A stretch of DNA of 64,000 nucleotides from an uncultured Acidimicrobiales bacterium. GTDB lineage: Bacteria > Actinomycetota > Acidimicrobiia > Acidimicrobiales > Hopanoidiivorantaceae. The notes under the pieces are model-generated. The model was not told the DNA's origin, searched no databases, and saw nothing but the letters and a program-made list of their open reading frames with translations. The stretch covers positions 516,294-580,293 of the forward strand of contig OY282367.1 of assembly GCA_958295755.1 (NCBI GenBank). Direction: 5' to 3'. This document shows positions 1 to 8,200 of the stretch, piece after piece. Position numbers and translations under genes: made by a program. The first letter of the stretch is position 1; the number at the start of each line of letters is the position of its first letter.

Positions 1-225
1 GATGTCATAAAACGCCTGGCAGAGATGGTGGTGGTTGAGCGTCCTGGCAGTGTTGGCTTGGATCTGCCAGATGGCTGGGTTGGCAAGCGTGTGGAAGGCA
101 AGCTAGTTGATATCTCTAGCACTCAGCTGCGCAAGTGGATCAGGTTGGGCCGTCCAACTGAAGATATTTTGCCTCCAGGGGTGGCTGAGGTGATTACTGT
201 GCGGGGTCTTTATAGTGCCTTTTGA
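1..225 (+). CDS. nadD: Nicotinate-nucleotide adenylyltransferase, C-terminal part (5' end outside window)
   Basis: The reading frame is open from base 1, so the gene begins upstream of the window; the stop is TGA at 223-225. About 74 C-terminal residues remain. They carry the typical NadD tail: an ISSTQLRKWI segment (the ISST-x-IR nucleotide-binding motif), then a proline-valine turn and a final GLY segment. NadD adenylates nicotinate mononucleotide in NAD synthesis. The next gene, rsfS, starts inside its last codons (11-bp overlap), a common nadD-rsfS arrangement. The identification rests on the C-terminal motif and the neighbour only. Confidence 0.85.
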   Translation, partial: DVIKRLAEMVVVERPGSVGLDLPDGWVGKRVEGKLVDISSTQLRKWIRLGRPTEDILPPGVAEVITVRGLYSAF

Positions 226-598
226 CGATCGGCTTTCTGACGCTGTGCCTTCTGATGCTCGCCACTGGGCGATACTAGCTGCTCGCACTGCCGATGAGAA
301 GCTCGGACGAGCGACACTGATGATTGATGTGAGCAGAGCAGTGGGCATCACCGACTATTTTGTCATCACTAACGGCGGCAACTATCGTCAAGTAGATGCC
401 ATCGTGGATGCTATCGAAGAAGCGATTTCTAAAGTTGGTGGCCCTAAGCCCTATCGCATAGAAGGTAAAGATGAGCGAGCGTGGGTGCTAATGGACTACA
501 TAGATTTCGTGGTGCATGTGTTCGACCCTGAAGCTCGCGAATATTACGAGCTAGAACGTCTCTGGAAAGATGAGCCACAGGTAGAGTGGCGTGAATAA
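215..598 (+). CDS. rsfS: Ribosomal silencing factor RsfS (Iojap/DUF143 family)
   Basis: 127 residues starting at GTG 215, which overlaps nadD and suggests translational coupling. The family binds ribosomal protein L14 and blocks joining of the ribosomal subunits when nutrients are low. The diagnostic segments are ITDYFVITNGGNYRQVDAI in the middle and WVLMDYIDFVVHVFDPEARE towards the C-terminus, with the FYELERLW-like ending seen here as YYELERLW. The length is normal for the family. No separate promoter is evident. The tRNA-Ala gene follows on the opposite strand. Confidence 0.93.
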   Translation: MPFDDRLSDAVPSDARHWAILAARTADEKLGRATLMIDVSRAVGITDYFVITNGGNYRQVDAIVDAIEEAISKVGGPKPYRIEGKDERAWVLMDYIDFVVHVFDPEAREYYELERLWKDEPQVEWRE

Positions 599-618
599 GC
601 CAGAAGAGAGTGGAAAAG

Positions 619-692
619 TGGAGCTAACGGGACTCGAACCCGTGACCTCTGCCATGCCATGGCAGCGCTCTAGCCAACTGAGCTATAGCCCC
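619..692 (-). tRNA. tRNA-Ala (anticodon GGC)
   Basis: Read on the minus strand, the sequence folds into a complete cloverleaf. It has a 7-bp acceptor (GGGGCTA with TAGCTCC, one G-T pair), D arm GCTC/GAGC, anticodon stem CTGCC/GGCAG, loop ATGGCAT giving anticodon GGC, and T arm ACGGG-TTCGAGT-CCCGT. The discriminator base is A and CCA is not encoded. It sits between rsfS and leuS, facing away from leuS. Confidence 0.96.
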
Positions 693-715
693 CTATTGTG
701 CTCTTTTATGTATTA

Positions 716-759
716 ATTATACGGGGTTTTTAATTATAGCAGGGTCTCAGGGTCTTCAA
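716..759 (-). promoter_or_regulatory. Putative promoter region of tRNA-Ala
   Basis: On the minus strand upstream of the tRNA there are two TATAAT boxes, at 738-733 and 721-716. The upstream one is preceded by TTGAAG at 759-754, with a short 15-bp spacer. Either box would start transcription a little before the mature 5' end at 692. This is by eye only, and the AT-rich region makes chance matches possible. Confidence 0.4.
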
Positions 760-783
760 TTGAACAGGATTTAGACGATACTA

Positions 784-858
784 AAATCTATGAGACAGCA
801 ATTTATGACACAGAAATCTATGGCACAGAAACTTATGGCACAGAAATCTATGGAACAA
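784..858 (+). repeat. Five 15-bp tandem units across the leuS start, each with an in-frame ATG
   Basis: Units of 15 bp of the form AAATCTATGGCACAG lie at 784-798, 799-813, 814-828, 829-843 and 844-858, with a few substitutions. Each contains ATG, so in-frame ATGs occur at 790, 805, 820, 835 and 850. They encode repeated M-(R/T/A/E)-Q-(K/Q/S)-x pentapeptides. Confidence 0.93.
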
Positions 859-3369
859 TCTGATACCCACTCGCCCGACACGCAAGCTATTGAACGGAAG
901 TGGCAAAAACGATGGCGTGAGCAGGGCTACTACGAGATAGACAATGACGATGCCCGCCCGTCTTACTATGTGCTCTCTATGTATCCCTATCCAAGCGGAC
1001 GAGCGCATATGGGGCATGTGCGCAACTACACCATCGGCGACTTGCTGGTGCGTTACCGCACGATGCGCGGCGACGGAGTGCTTTCGCCAATCGGGTTTGA
1101 CAGTTTTGGTCTGCCTGCTGAGAACGCTGCGATAGTCACGGGTGAACATCCTCGTCCGTTTACTGATGCTCGCATTGAGGAGCTGTCGAAATCGTTAGAG
1201 CGGATTGGGGCGGTGTATGATAATCGCCGCCGTCTCAAAAGCCACGACCCGTCTTATATGCGTTGGACGCAGTGGCTGTTTCTGAAGTTTTACGAGGCGG
1301 GGTTGGCGTATCGGGGTGAGGCACCTGTGAATTTTTGCCCGGGGTGCCAGACGGTGCTGGCGAACGAACAAGTGCTAGCCGACGGCACCTGTGAGCGTTC
1401 GGGAGATTTGGTTGAGAAGCGCACCTTGACGCAATGGTTTCTGAAAATCACCGACTATGTGCAAGAGTTGTTAGACGACCTTGAGCCGCTGGTATGGCCA
1501 GAGCGAGTGAAGGCAATGCAGCGTAACTGGATCGGGCCTTCCGAAGGTGTGGAGTTCACACTGGAAGTAGCTGATGCACCAGCAAGTGAGGGAGTGAGAG
1601 TATTCACCACTCGTCCTGACACCTCTTTTGGGATGACTTTCGTTGTGATGTCGCCCGAACATCCCCGTGTGATGGAATTCACGAGTGATGCTCAGCAAGC
1701 AGAAGTGAAAGCTTTTGTGGCTGAGGTTGCCCTGCGTAGTGAAATCGAGCGGATGTCAGCAGAGGGGTCTGCTGAGCGGCGAGGCGTGGCAACAGGGGCT
1801 TGGTTGCGTAACCCCTTCAACGGGCGACCCGTGCCGCTTTATCTGGCCGACTATGTGCTGATGAGTTATGGCACGGGCGTGGTGATGGCTGTGCCTGGCG
1901 AAGACCAACGCGATTGGGAGTTCGCCGAAGCTCATGGTTGCGACATCATCCGCACCGTGCGCCCACCCGACGACTGGGAAGGTCAAGCGTGGATGGGCGA
2001 AGGCGAATCAATCAACAGCGAATGGTTGGATGGGCTTTCGGTGGCTGAAGCTAAAGAGAAGGCGTCTGACTGGCTTGAAACCGAAGGCATCGGCGAGCGC
2101 ATCACTCACTATCGCCTGCGGGATTGGGGTATTTCTCGTCAGCGCTTCTGGGGTTGTCCGATTCCTGTCGTCTATTGCGATGAGTGCGGCATCCAGCCTG
2201 TGCCCGAAAGTGATCTGCCAGTGTTGCTACCTGAGGTGGTAGATTTTCTGCCTACAGGCGAGTCGCCTCTTGGGAAGGATGAGGCATTTCTGACTGCTGA
2301 CTGTTCTGCTTGTGGGGGAGAAGCTAGGCGTGAAACCGACACGATGGACACTTTTGTAGATTCGTCATGGTATTTCTTGCGATTTGCCGATCCCAGCAAT
2401 GAGGCCGCGCCGTTTTCACAGGAGTCGCTAGAGCGGTGGTTGCCCGTAGACCAATACATCGGCGGCATAGAACACGCCACGATGCACCTTATATATGCGC
2501 GGTTTTTTGTTAAAGCTCTGTCGGATATGGGGCTGGCTCCGAAGGATTTACGCGAGCCGTTTGCTCGCCTCTTTACGCAGGGGATGATACACAAAGATGG
2601 CTACAAGATGTCTAAATCCAAAGGCAACCTGGTGGCACCTGAGGAGATTTTGGATGTCCAAGGTGCCGATGCGCTTCGCTTGGCGCATCTGCAGGTAAAG
2701 CCCCCTCAAGACAGCGTGGATTGGGAAGACTTCGGTTTAGAAGGTTGCGCTAAGTATCTGGCTAGAGTCTGGCGTCTGGCAACAAACCACCCAGAAGCGT
2801 TCCCAGCTGGCGCAGGCGAGGTTCGCCAACTCACCGGGGCGGACGAGGAAATCCTCAACGCCACCCACCGTCTGATAGATCGAGTAACCAGAGATTTCGA
2901 GAAATGGGCATACAACACTGCCGTAGCCGCTTGTATGGAATTCACCAACTTGCTCTATCGCTATGTGAAACTGCCACCGCATCGTGAGACATTGGATTTC
3001 GCAGTAGATACCCTGTTGCTGCTAATGGCTCCTATGGTGCCCCATATCACAGCCGAACTCTGGGAAATCCGTAAAGAGGCTGAAATTCGTAAAGAGGTTC
3101 GGGGCGAAGCGGTAGATGATGGAGCAAGCGACATCCATCACCAAGCTTGGCCCACCCCCGACCCTAAACGCCTGCTAGTGGAACGTTGCACCATGATCGT
3201 CCAGGTAAACGGCAAACTCCGCGACCGCATAGAAGTAGACACCAACATCTCTGAAGAAGAAGCTACTCAAGTAGCTTTAGCCTCCTCCAGAGTAGCCACC
3301 CTCCTAGACGGCGTAGAACCTAAGAGAGTAATCGCCAAACCCCCTAACCTGATAAATCTGGTGCTCTAG
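790..3369 (+). CDS. leuS: Leucine--tRNA ligase
   Basis: Up to 859 residues; class I synthetase charging tRNA-Leu. The HIGH signature is HMGH at about residues 73-76 inside PYPSGRAHMGHVRNY. The KMSKS signature is at about residues 606-610. A CP1 editing domain lies between them, and a zinc-type cysteine cluster (CPGCQTVLANEQ) is near residue 185. The C-terminal anticodon domain ends with the family's VNGKLRDRIEV segment. The start is uncertain because five ATGs lie at exact 15-bp spacing from 790 to 850. Family homology begins near DTQAIERKWQ, so any of them could serve. An imperfect 18-bp duplication (3064-3099) adds EIRKEAEIRKEV in the C-terminal part. Confidence 0.97.
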   Translation: MRQQFMTQKSMAQKLMAQKSMEQSDTHSPDTQAIERKWQKRWREQGYYEIDNDDARPSYYVLSMYPYPSGRAHMGHVRNYTIGDLLVRYRTMRGDGVLSPIGFDSFGLPAENAAIVTGEHPRPFTDARIEELSKSLERIGAVYDNRRRLKSHDPSYMRWTQWLFLKFYEAGLAYRGEAPVNFCPGCQTVLANEQVLADGTCERSGDLVEKRTLTQWFLKITDYVQELLDDLEPLVWPERVKAMQRNWIGPSEGVEFTLEVADAPASEGVRVFTTRPDTSFGMTFVVMSPEHPRVMEFTSDAQQAEVKAFVAEVALRSEIERMSAEGSAERRGVATGAWLRNPFNGRPVPLYLADYVLMSYGTGVVMAVPGEDQRDWEFAEAHGCDIIRTVRPPDDWEGQAWMGEGESINSEWLDGLSVAEAKEKASDWLETEGIGERITHYRLRDWGISRQRFWGCPIPVVYCDECGIQPVPESDLPVLLPEVVDFLPTGESPLGKDEAFLTADCSACGGEARRETDTMDTFVDSSWYFLRFADPSNEAAPFSQESLERWLPVDQYIGGIEHATMHLIYARFFVKALSDMGLAPKDLREPFARLFTQGMIHKDGYKMSKSKGNLVAPEEILDVQGADALRLAHLQVKPPQDSVDWEDFGLEGCAKYLARVWRLATNHPEAFPAGAGEVRQLTGADEEILNATHRLIDRVTRDFEKWAYNTAVAACMEFTNLLYRYVKLPPHRETLDFAVDTLLLLMAPMVPHITAELWEIRKEAEIRKEVRGEAVDDGASDIHHQAWPTPDPKRLLVERCTMIVQVNGKLRDRIEVDTNISEEEATQVALASSRVATLLDGVEPKRVIAKPPNLINLVL
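3064..3099 (+). repeat. 18-bp tandem duplication inside leuS
   Basis: Two imperfect 18-bp copies (GAAATCCGTAAAGAGGCT and GAAATTCGTAAAGAGGTT) encode a doubled EIRKEA/EIRKEV. It is in frame and probably lies in a surface loop. Confidence 0.85.
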
Positions 3370-3407
3370 TAGCAAGTTCCTATATTGGGTATGTCTTAGA
3401 AGTTCTG

Positions 3408-4412
3408 TTAGCTAGCTTCTAGTTCTCTTAGCCTTTGTAGTGCCTGGGCATGGTTGGCGGTGGAGTAGAAAGAGAGGCGGTCTACGGCTCCTTGGTAGCG
3501 ACGGTGGAGGTCTTCGGCAACTTCATTGGGGGTGCCTACGGCGGCGAAGGTGTGAAGAATTTCATCTGTGATCAGGTTGCCCATTTCTACCCATTGACCT
3601 TGTTTAGAGAGTTTGTTTAGGTCGTCTTGGAGGCTACCCCAGCCGTGGTGTTCCAGAACTGGACGATAGGCGGGAGTTGAGCCGTAGAAAGCTATTTGTT
3701 GGCGGGTGGCGACAGCACTGGCAGTTAGTTCTTCTTCAGTGGTACCCATAACCGACATGGCTGGGATAGAAATTTCCACATCGCTACGGTGGCGGCCTGC
3801 TTTGCGGATGCCTTGCTCAAAGGCAGGCAGATTGACTTCTTTCAGATACGACTCTGTAGTGAAGCCATGTGAGAAATAGCCATCTGCCATCTCCCCTGCC
3901 AACTCTGTCATCTTCGGGCCGACTGCCGCCAGAAACACTTTAGGGCGACCGCCAGAGCAGGGGCCCGGATTGAACATCGGCGTCATTAGGGTGTGCTGGT
4001 AGAACTCGCCTCGGAACTTTAGCGGGGTGTCGTGCTCCCAAGAATCCCAGATGGCGTGAAGTGCGGCGATGAACTCGCCCATGCGCTTGGCAGGTTGCGA
4101 CCAAGGCATGCTGAAACGCTTGGTGATGTGCGGGCGGATTTGGCTACCTAGCCCCAAGATGAAACGTCCACCTGAGAGGTTTTGGAGATCCCAGGCGACA
4201 TTAGCGACAATCATAGGATTACGAGCGAACGCCACAGCGATGCCTGTGCCTAGCTGCAGAGTGGATGTTTCTTGTATGGCCGGAACTAAGGGGAGGAAGG
4301 GGTCGTGGTTTAGCTCGGCCGACCAGCCGCCTGTGTAACCTGCCTCTTCTAGTCGCTTGGCTGCTGTGCCTGACTGGGTAATATCTAGGGGGATTCCGCC
4401 GTCTAGTTTCAT
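3408..4412 (-). CDS. LLM-class F420-dependent oxidoreductase
   Basis: 334 residues, luciferase-like monooxygenase fold. Segments near the N-terminus (WSAELNHDPFLPL, then LGTGIAVAFARNPM) and the GGRFILGLGSQ glycine turn are typical of actinobacterial F420-dependent LLM proteins. From memory it is closest to the MSMEG_2256-like group; the substrate is unknown. The middle has LAAVGPKMTELAGEMADGY, a usual flavin/F420-site segment. Start ATG 4412 follows AAAGGA on the coding strand at good spacing. It converges on leuS and has no co-directional partner close by. npdG later in the window shows that F420 is made or used here. Confidence 0.88.
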   Translation of the reverse strand: MKLDGGIPLDITQSGTAAKRLEEAGYTGGWSAELNHDPFLPLVPAIQETSTLQLGTGIAVAFARNPMIVANVAWDLQNLSGGRFILGLGSQIRPHITKRFSMPWSQPAKRMGEFIAALHAIWDSWEHDTPLKFRGEFYQHTLMTPMFNPGPCSGGRPKVFLAAVGPKMTELAGEMADGYFSHGFTTESYLKEVNLPAFEQGIRKAGRHRSDVEISIPAMSVMGTTEEELTASAVATRQQIAFYGSTPAYRPVLEHHGWGSLQDDLNKLSKQGQWVEMGNLITDEILHTFAAVGTPNEVAEDLHRRYQGAVDRLSFYSTANHAQALQRLRELEAS

Positions 4413-4433
4413 TGGGTTTCCTTTAAAGTGGTT

Positions 4434-4494
4434 GGGACTGGATAGTGAGTGGGGCTAGATATTGAGTGGGACTAGATATGAGGTTAGATATTAG
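4434..4494. repeat. Imperfect 17-bp tandem repeat in the intergenic gap
   Basis: Roughly three copies of a unit like GGGACTAGATATTGAGT lie between the LLM oxidoreductase start and the next minus-strand gene. No function is evident. It belongs to the short-duplication pattern seen throughout the window. Confidence 0.75.
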
Positions 4495-4521
4495 ACAAAG
4501 AAGCGACTAATCAAACAGAAG

Positions 4522-5559
4522 TCAAACAGCGTTGGCATACTCAGTAGCTTTGGCGATCAAGGCTTCAATCCTGTTGTTAAACTGCACAGAGTCGCCGGGT
4601 AGATCTTTTGTTCCCATCGCTCCTCCTAGATAGCGGGCATAGACGCCTTCCAAAATGCACGCTAGTCGCCAGGTAGCAAATGCCATATAAAAATCAATCT
4701 GGGGCACTTCTCGCCCGCAGGCAGTCTCGTATTCTGCAAGTATCTCGGCCCGTGAAGCAAAACCCGGCACTTGCGTAGCACTGGTTTCAAGCATCGTGAA
4801 TTCGTCATCTGGTTCAGCCCAATACATGAGCAGCGTGGCTATATCTGCCAGCACATCGCCTAGGGTGCAGAGTTCCCAATCCAGCACTGCAGCCACTAAG
4901 CCATCGGGCCACACCATGCAGTTATCCAGCCGATAGTCGCCATGGACAATGCCCGTATAGGTTTGCGGAGGGATGCGACTAGATAGATGAGCGTGGATTT
5001 CAGCCATAGCAGGGCGATCGGTGGTTTGTGACTGCTCGAATTGTCCCATCCATCGGCGGAGCTGTCGCGCGATGTAATCTTCCTGTTTGGCGAGGGTGTC
5101 TAAGCCCACCTCAGCAATGTCGACTTTGTGAAGCTCGGCAAGGGTGTGAGCGATTGACTTGCTGATTTCCAGACGTATGTGAGGAGCAATGTCGCTCGTT
5201 TGGTCGGGGTTGCGTAGCACTATACCATCTACAAAACTCATCACATAAAAAGGTCGCTCATTGACCGATTCATCATTGCAGAAACCTAGCGGCAAAGGCA
5301 CGGGAACAGCAGTGGGATAAAGAGCCGAGATGATGCGATGCTCGCGGGACATGTCGTGAGCGGTGGCGAGCACCTGTTGAAGCGGCGGGCGGCGCAACAC
5401 GAAACGCTGGCTGGCTGCGTCGGTAACGATGTAGGTCAAGTTGGAATGGCCACTGGGGATTAGTTCAAAGCTGAGGGGCGCGACGGCATCGGCTACATGC
5501 TGGCGGAACCAGCTGGTCACACCCTCTAGGTTGATGCCCGGCGGGACGGGATTTGCCAC
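4522..5559 (-). CDS. Phosphotransferase family protein (APH/ACAD10-11 N-domain-like)
   Basis: 345 residues with the aminoglycoside-phosphotransferase/choline-kinase fold. The Brenner motif is HGDYRLDNCMVWPDG and the metal-binding segment is VLDWELCTLGDVLAD, so the catalytic Asp and the DFG-equivalent Asp are both present. An N-terminal ATP lobe carries the LRRPP segment after VLR. In actinobacteria and in ACAD10/11 such proteins are tied to acyl-CoA dehydrogenase metabolism and phosphorylate hydroxyacyl-CoA, rather than giving drug resistance. No acyl-CoA dehydrogenase is adjacent, so the substrate is an inference. It is divergent from comEA. Confidence 0.85.
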   Translation of the reverse strand: MANPVPPGINLEGVTSWFRQHVADAVAPLSFELIPSGHSNLTYIVTDAASQRFVLRRPPLQQVLATAHDMSREHRIISALYPTAVPVPLPLGFCNDESVNERPFYVMSFVDGIVLRNPDQTSDIAPHIRLEISKSIAHTLAELHKVDIAEVGLDTLAKQEDYIARQLRRWMGQFEQSQTTDRPAMAEIHAHLSSRIPPQTYTGIVHGDYRLDNCMVWPDGLVAAVLDWELCTLGDVLADIATLLMYWAEPDDEFTMLETSATQVPGFASRAEILAEYETACGREVPQIDFYMAFATWRLACILEGVYARYLGGAMGTKDLPGDSVQFNNRIEALIAKATEYANAV

Positions 5560-5630
5560 AAGAAGATTTTAGACAGGATGTGAAATTTAACTGGATTGCC
5601 TGCAACACCTAGCTGCTATGTGTTGAAGTT

Positions 5631-6290
5631 ATGGAAGAAAAGGAGGCAGAAGCTCTCAGCCGAGCTAAACACTGGCTGGCGGATATGTGGGAGCAGCATC
5701 GCAGCGTGATACTTGTGGTGCTGGGGCTGGCTATGGGGATTTTGGTATTTGTAGGGTGGCAAAGGCTCAATAGCGAGGCGAACTCTGCCCAAGAGTCAAT
5801 CGGGTCTCTCATTCCTTTTGCTGAGCCTGTTGTGACAGCAGCTCCTCCGAAGCCCGTGGTGGTGTATATCAGTGGGGCGGTCGCTGCGGCTGGCGTGTAT
5901 GAACTAACCACGCAAGACCGCATGTTCAACCTTATTGATGCTGCGGGCGGGCTCTTAGACCAAGCAGATACTGGATCGCTTAATCTGGCGCAGCCGTTAG
6001 TTGATGGCACCCATGTTTGTGTGCCAGAAAAAGATGAAACATCAAGTATGTGTAGCGTACCGACAGTTCAGATTCAAGGAGATGGGACTTCGCCCGCACT
6101 TGTTGATCCAAACAGAGCTTCTGTTATTGAACTGCAGCGACTAGATGGTATCGGCCCTGCTATCAGTGCTCGCATAGTGGAATGGCGCAAGCAGAACGGG
6201 GAGTTTCGCACGGTTGATGACTTACTGGCGATTCCCGGCATTGGCCCATCCACTTTGGAGAGATTTCGCTCGCAGCTGTCGCTGCCGTGA
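5631..6290 (+). CDS. comEA: ComEA-family DNA-binding competence protein
   Basis: 219 residues. There is one membrane segment at about residues 24-45 (VILVVLGLAMGILVFVGW). An SLBB domain follows at about 75-133 (VVVYISGAVAAAGVYEL) and a C-terminal double helix-hairpin-helix at about 155-219 (LQRLDGIGPAISARI and LLAIPGIGPSTLERF). Family members bind incoming double-stranded DNA at the membrane and pass it to the ComEC channel. The TGA stop overlaps the GTG start of comEC by 4 bp, indicating an operon. Start ATG 5631 has no strong Shine-Dalgarno. Confidence 0.93.
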   Translation: MEEKEAEALSRAKHWLADMWEQHRSVILVVLGLAMGILVFVGWQRLNSEANSAQESIGSLIPFAEPVVTAAPPKPVVVYISGAVAAAGVYELTTQDRMFNLIDAAGGLLDQADTGSLNLAQPLVDGTHVCVPEKDETSSMCSVPTVQIQGDGTSPALVDPNRASVIELQRLDGIGPAISARIVEWRKQNGEFRTVDDLLAIPGIGPSTLERFRSQLSLP

Positions 6291-8131
6291 GTGACCGATG
6301 GGTGTATGCGCTAGGGGGGTGTGCTTGGATAGGGGCATTTGTGCCAGCTTTAGGGGCAGAGTTTTTGAGTTTCGGATGGTTGATTTGGATATTAGGTTTT
6401 GGGGCAGGCGCGATAGCTCTAGCCTCGCGAAAGCCTTGGCTACTTTGCGTAGCCATGCTGTTGGTGGCTTCACTGCTGTCGGCTAGAGCAGAGGCAAACT
6501 ATCGTCCGATCACTGAGGTTTCTGCTTATGAGGGATCAGCAACCTTAGCTAGCGATCCCGAGCAGTTCAGCGGTGGCTTGCGAGTGGAGATGTCTATCCC
6601 CAGAGGCAGATTTGAAGGTTGGGCATACGGCCATAGCGCAGCACAGCTACGAGATCGGCTAGCTGGCGAGAAGATGACACTCAAAGCTAAATTGCGTCCA
6701 CTCGCTGACTCCAGTTCTAGTGACTCCAGTCTTAGTGCCCCCAATCCTAGCGCCTGGCAAGTTCGCCGAGGTATAGTCGGGAGGCTCACAATCGAATCTG
6801 TGAGCGACTGGAAACCTGGTGCCATCCATTACCGAATCGCCAATTCTTTCAGGCGCACTCTAATGGCGGGCACCGACTCGTTCAGCGAAGACCAGCGCGC
6901 TCTCTTCAGCGGGCTGATATTTGGAGACGACAGGGAACAGTCGCCCATTCTGGCTGATAACTTCCTCGCGGGCGGGCTCACCCACCTGCTGGCGGTATCG
7001 GGGCAGAATGTGGTGTTCGTTTTGCTATTGGCTCGTCCGCTTATGCTGCGGTTCGGCTTCAGAGGTAGATGGGCGGCGACCATTTTGGTGCTTGGGTTAT
7101 TTGCTACGATTACTCGTTTTGAATCGTCAGTCGTTCGTGCTACGACGATGGCGGGCGTGGCTGCGACCGCCACGATGATTGGCAGAGATGCTTCGTCAAA
7201 GCGGTATCTTGCTCTCACTATCTGCTGTCTAGTGGTGGTGGATCCTCGCATCGTACGGTCGCTGGGATTTCAGTTATCGGTGTTGGCGAGCGCAGGGTTG
7301 CTGTTTCTCGCCCGTCCGCTAGAAGAGCGAATACGAGGGCCAAGACTGGTAGCAGGCGTGTTGGCTGCCACCATAGCGGCGCAGCTCTGTGTCTCACCGC
7401 TCATCATCGCCACTTTTGACGGCGTACCTGTGGGATCGCTCTGGGCGAATGTGCTGGCGGTGCCGATTTCAGGGCCGTTGATGATGTGGGGGATGACGGC
7501 AGGGATTGTGGCTGGCGTATTTGGCGGAGCAGTTGCCACCATCATCCATATTCCTACCCAGCTAGGCATTGACTGGTTGCAGTTCGTGGCACAGATGTCA
7601 TCTCGGTTCTGGCTAGGTGAGCTACGAATGTGGCATATGTTGGTGTTGGGCGGATGTGTAACAGCAGTGTTGCTGGCCCGGCGCAAAAGCAAAGTTGTGC
7701 TGTTGCCAGTGGGGATTGCCGTGCTAGTGCTGGCACTGCCGAGCCTGAGTTTCACAGCTCCGAGCGTTGTGAGTATCGGTAAAGACTCCACCCTTTGGCA
7801 AAACGAAGGCAAATCTGTGCTGGTGGTAGGTGAAGAAACATCGCAACGGCAACTGTTGGAAGGTCTGAGGCGAGCAGGCGTGAAACGGCTCACTTTGATG
7901 ATCGCAACTGGTAGCGAATCAAAGGCGAGACAGCAACAAGAAGCATTAAGAAACCGCTATGGAAATTTTGAAGCGTGGCTACCTTCGCAAGTCAGTGAAG
8001 CTTGGAGAGGTCTTCCTATGCCGCAAACAAGATACATCGGTAATTTGGCGGTGCAAATAACAGAGACATCGCCCAAGCTGAAAGTGATAGTTGGATTCCA
8101 TGAGTTGGCGGGTGAAGCCCTGTTTTCTTGA
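6287..8131 (+). CDS. comEC: ComEC/Rec2 competence channel protein with degenerate C-terminal domain
   Basis: 614 residues, polytopic membrane protein. The start is GTG 6287, overlapping the comEA stop. The competence domain is clear from FSGLIFGDDREQSP and GGLTHLLAVSGQNVVFVLLL through a series of hydrophobic helices to about residue 490. ComEC conducts single-stranded DNA into the cytoplasm. Most family members end with a metallo-beta-lactamase-like domain. Here the last 120 residues keep its spacing (VVSIGKDSTLWQNEGKSVLVVG), but the DVGQGD motif and the THxHxDH metal ligands are absent. A Ser/Asn-rich duplication (DSSSSDSSLSAPNPS) lies in the N-terminal extracellular part. Confidence 0.9.
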   Translation: MSDRWVYALGGCAWIGAFVPALGAEFLSFGWLIWILGFGAGAIALASRKPWLLCVAMLLVASLLSARAEANYRPITEVSAYEGSATLASDPEQFSGGLRVEMSIPRGRFEGWAYGHSAAQLRDRLAGEKMTLKAKLRPLADSSSSDSSLSAPNPSAWQVRRGIVGRLTIESVSDWKPGAIHYRIANSFRRTLMAGTDSFSEDQRALFSGLIFGDDREQSPILADNFLAGGLTHLLAVSGQNVVFVLLLARPLMLRFGFRGRWAATILVLGLFATITRFESSVVRATTMAGVAATATMIGRDASSKRYLALTICCLVVVDPRIVRSLGFQLSVLASAGLLFLARPLEERIRGPRLVAGVLAATIAAQLCVSPLIIATFDGVPVGSLWANVLAVPISGPLMMWGMTAGIVAGVFGGAVATIIHIPTQLGIDWLQFVAQMSSRFWLGELRMWHMLVLGGCVTAVLLARRKSKVVLLPVGIAVLVLALPSLSFTAPSVVSIGKDSTLWQNEGKSVLVVGEETSQRQLLEGLRRAGVKRLTLMIATGSESKARQQQEALRNRYGNFEAWLPSQVSEAWRGLPMPQTRYIGNLAVQITETSPKLKVIVGFHELAGEALFS

Positions 8132-8177
8132 GTTGGATGGGTCTTCTTGAGTTGGATAGCGGGTTGGATAGCGAGGG
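8125..8177. repeat. Imperfect tandem repeat at the comEC end
   Basis: TCTTGAGTTGGATGG, TCTTGAGTTGGATAGCGG and GTTGGATAGCGAG follow one another across the comEC stop codon and the leader of the next gene. Imperfect copies of about 13-18 bp. Confidence 0.75.
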
Positions 8178-8200
8178 CGATATATTTCGGAGGTGAGATT

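Noticed and set aside
693..789. T-box or leucine leader upstream of leuS
   Set aside because: No specifier hairpin, T-box sequence or terminator fold was found; the region holds the tRNA promoter and AT-rich DNA.
3370..3407. Terminator between leuS and the LLM gene
   Set aside because: Only a weak 5-bp AGAAG/CTTCT stem with a long loop is seen and no T run.
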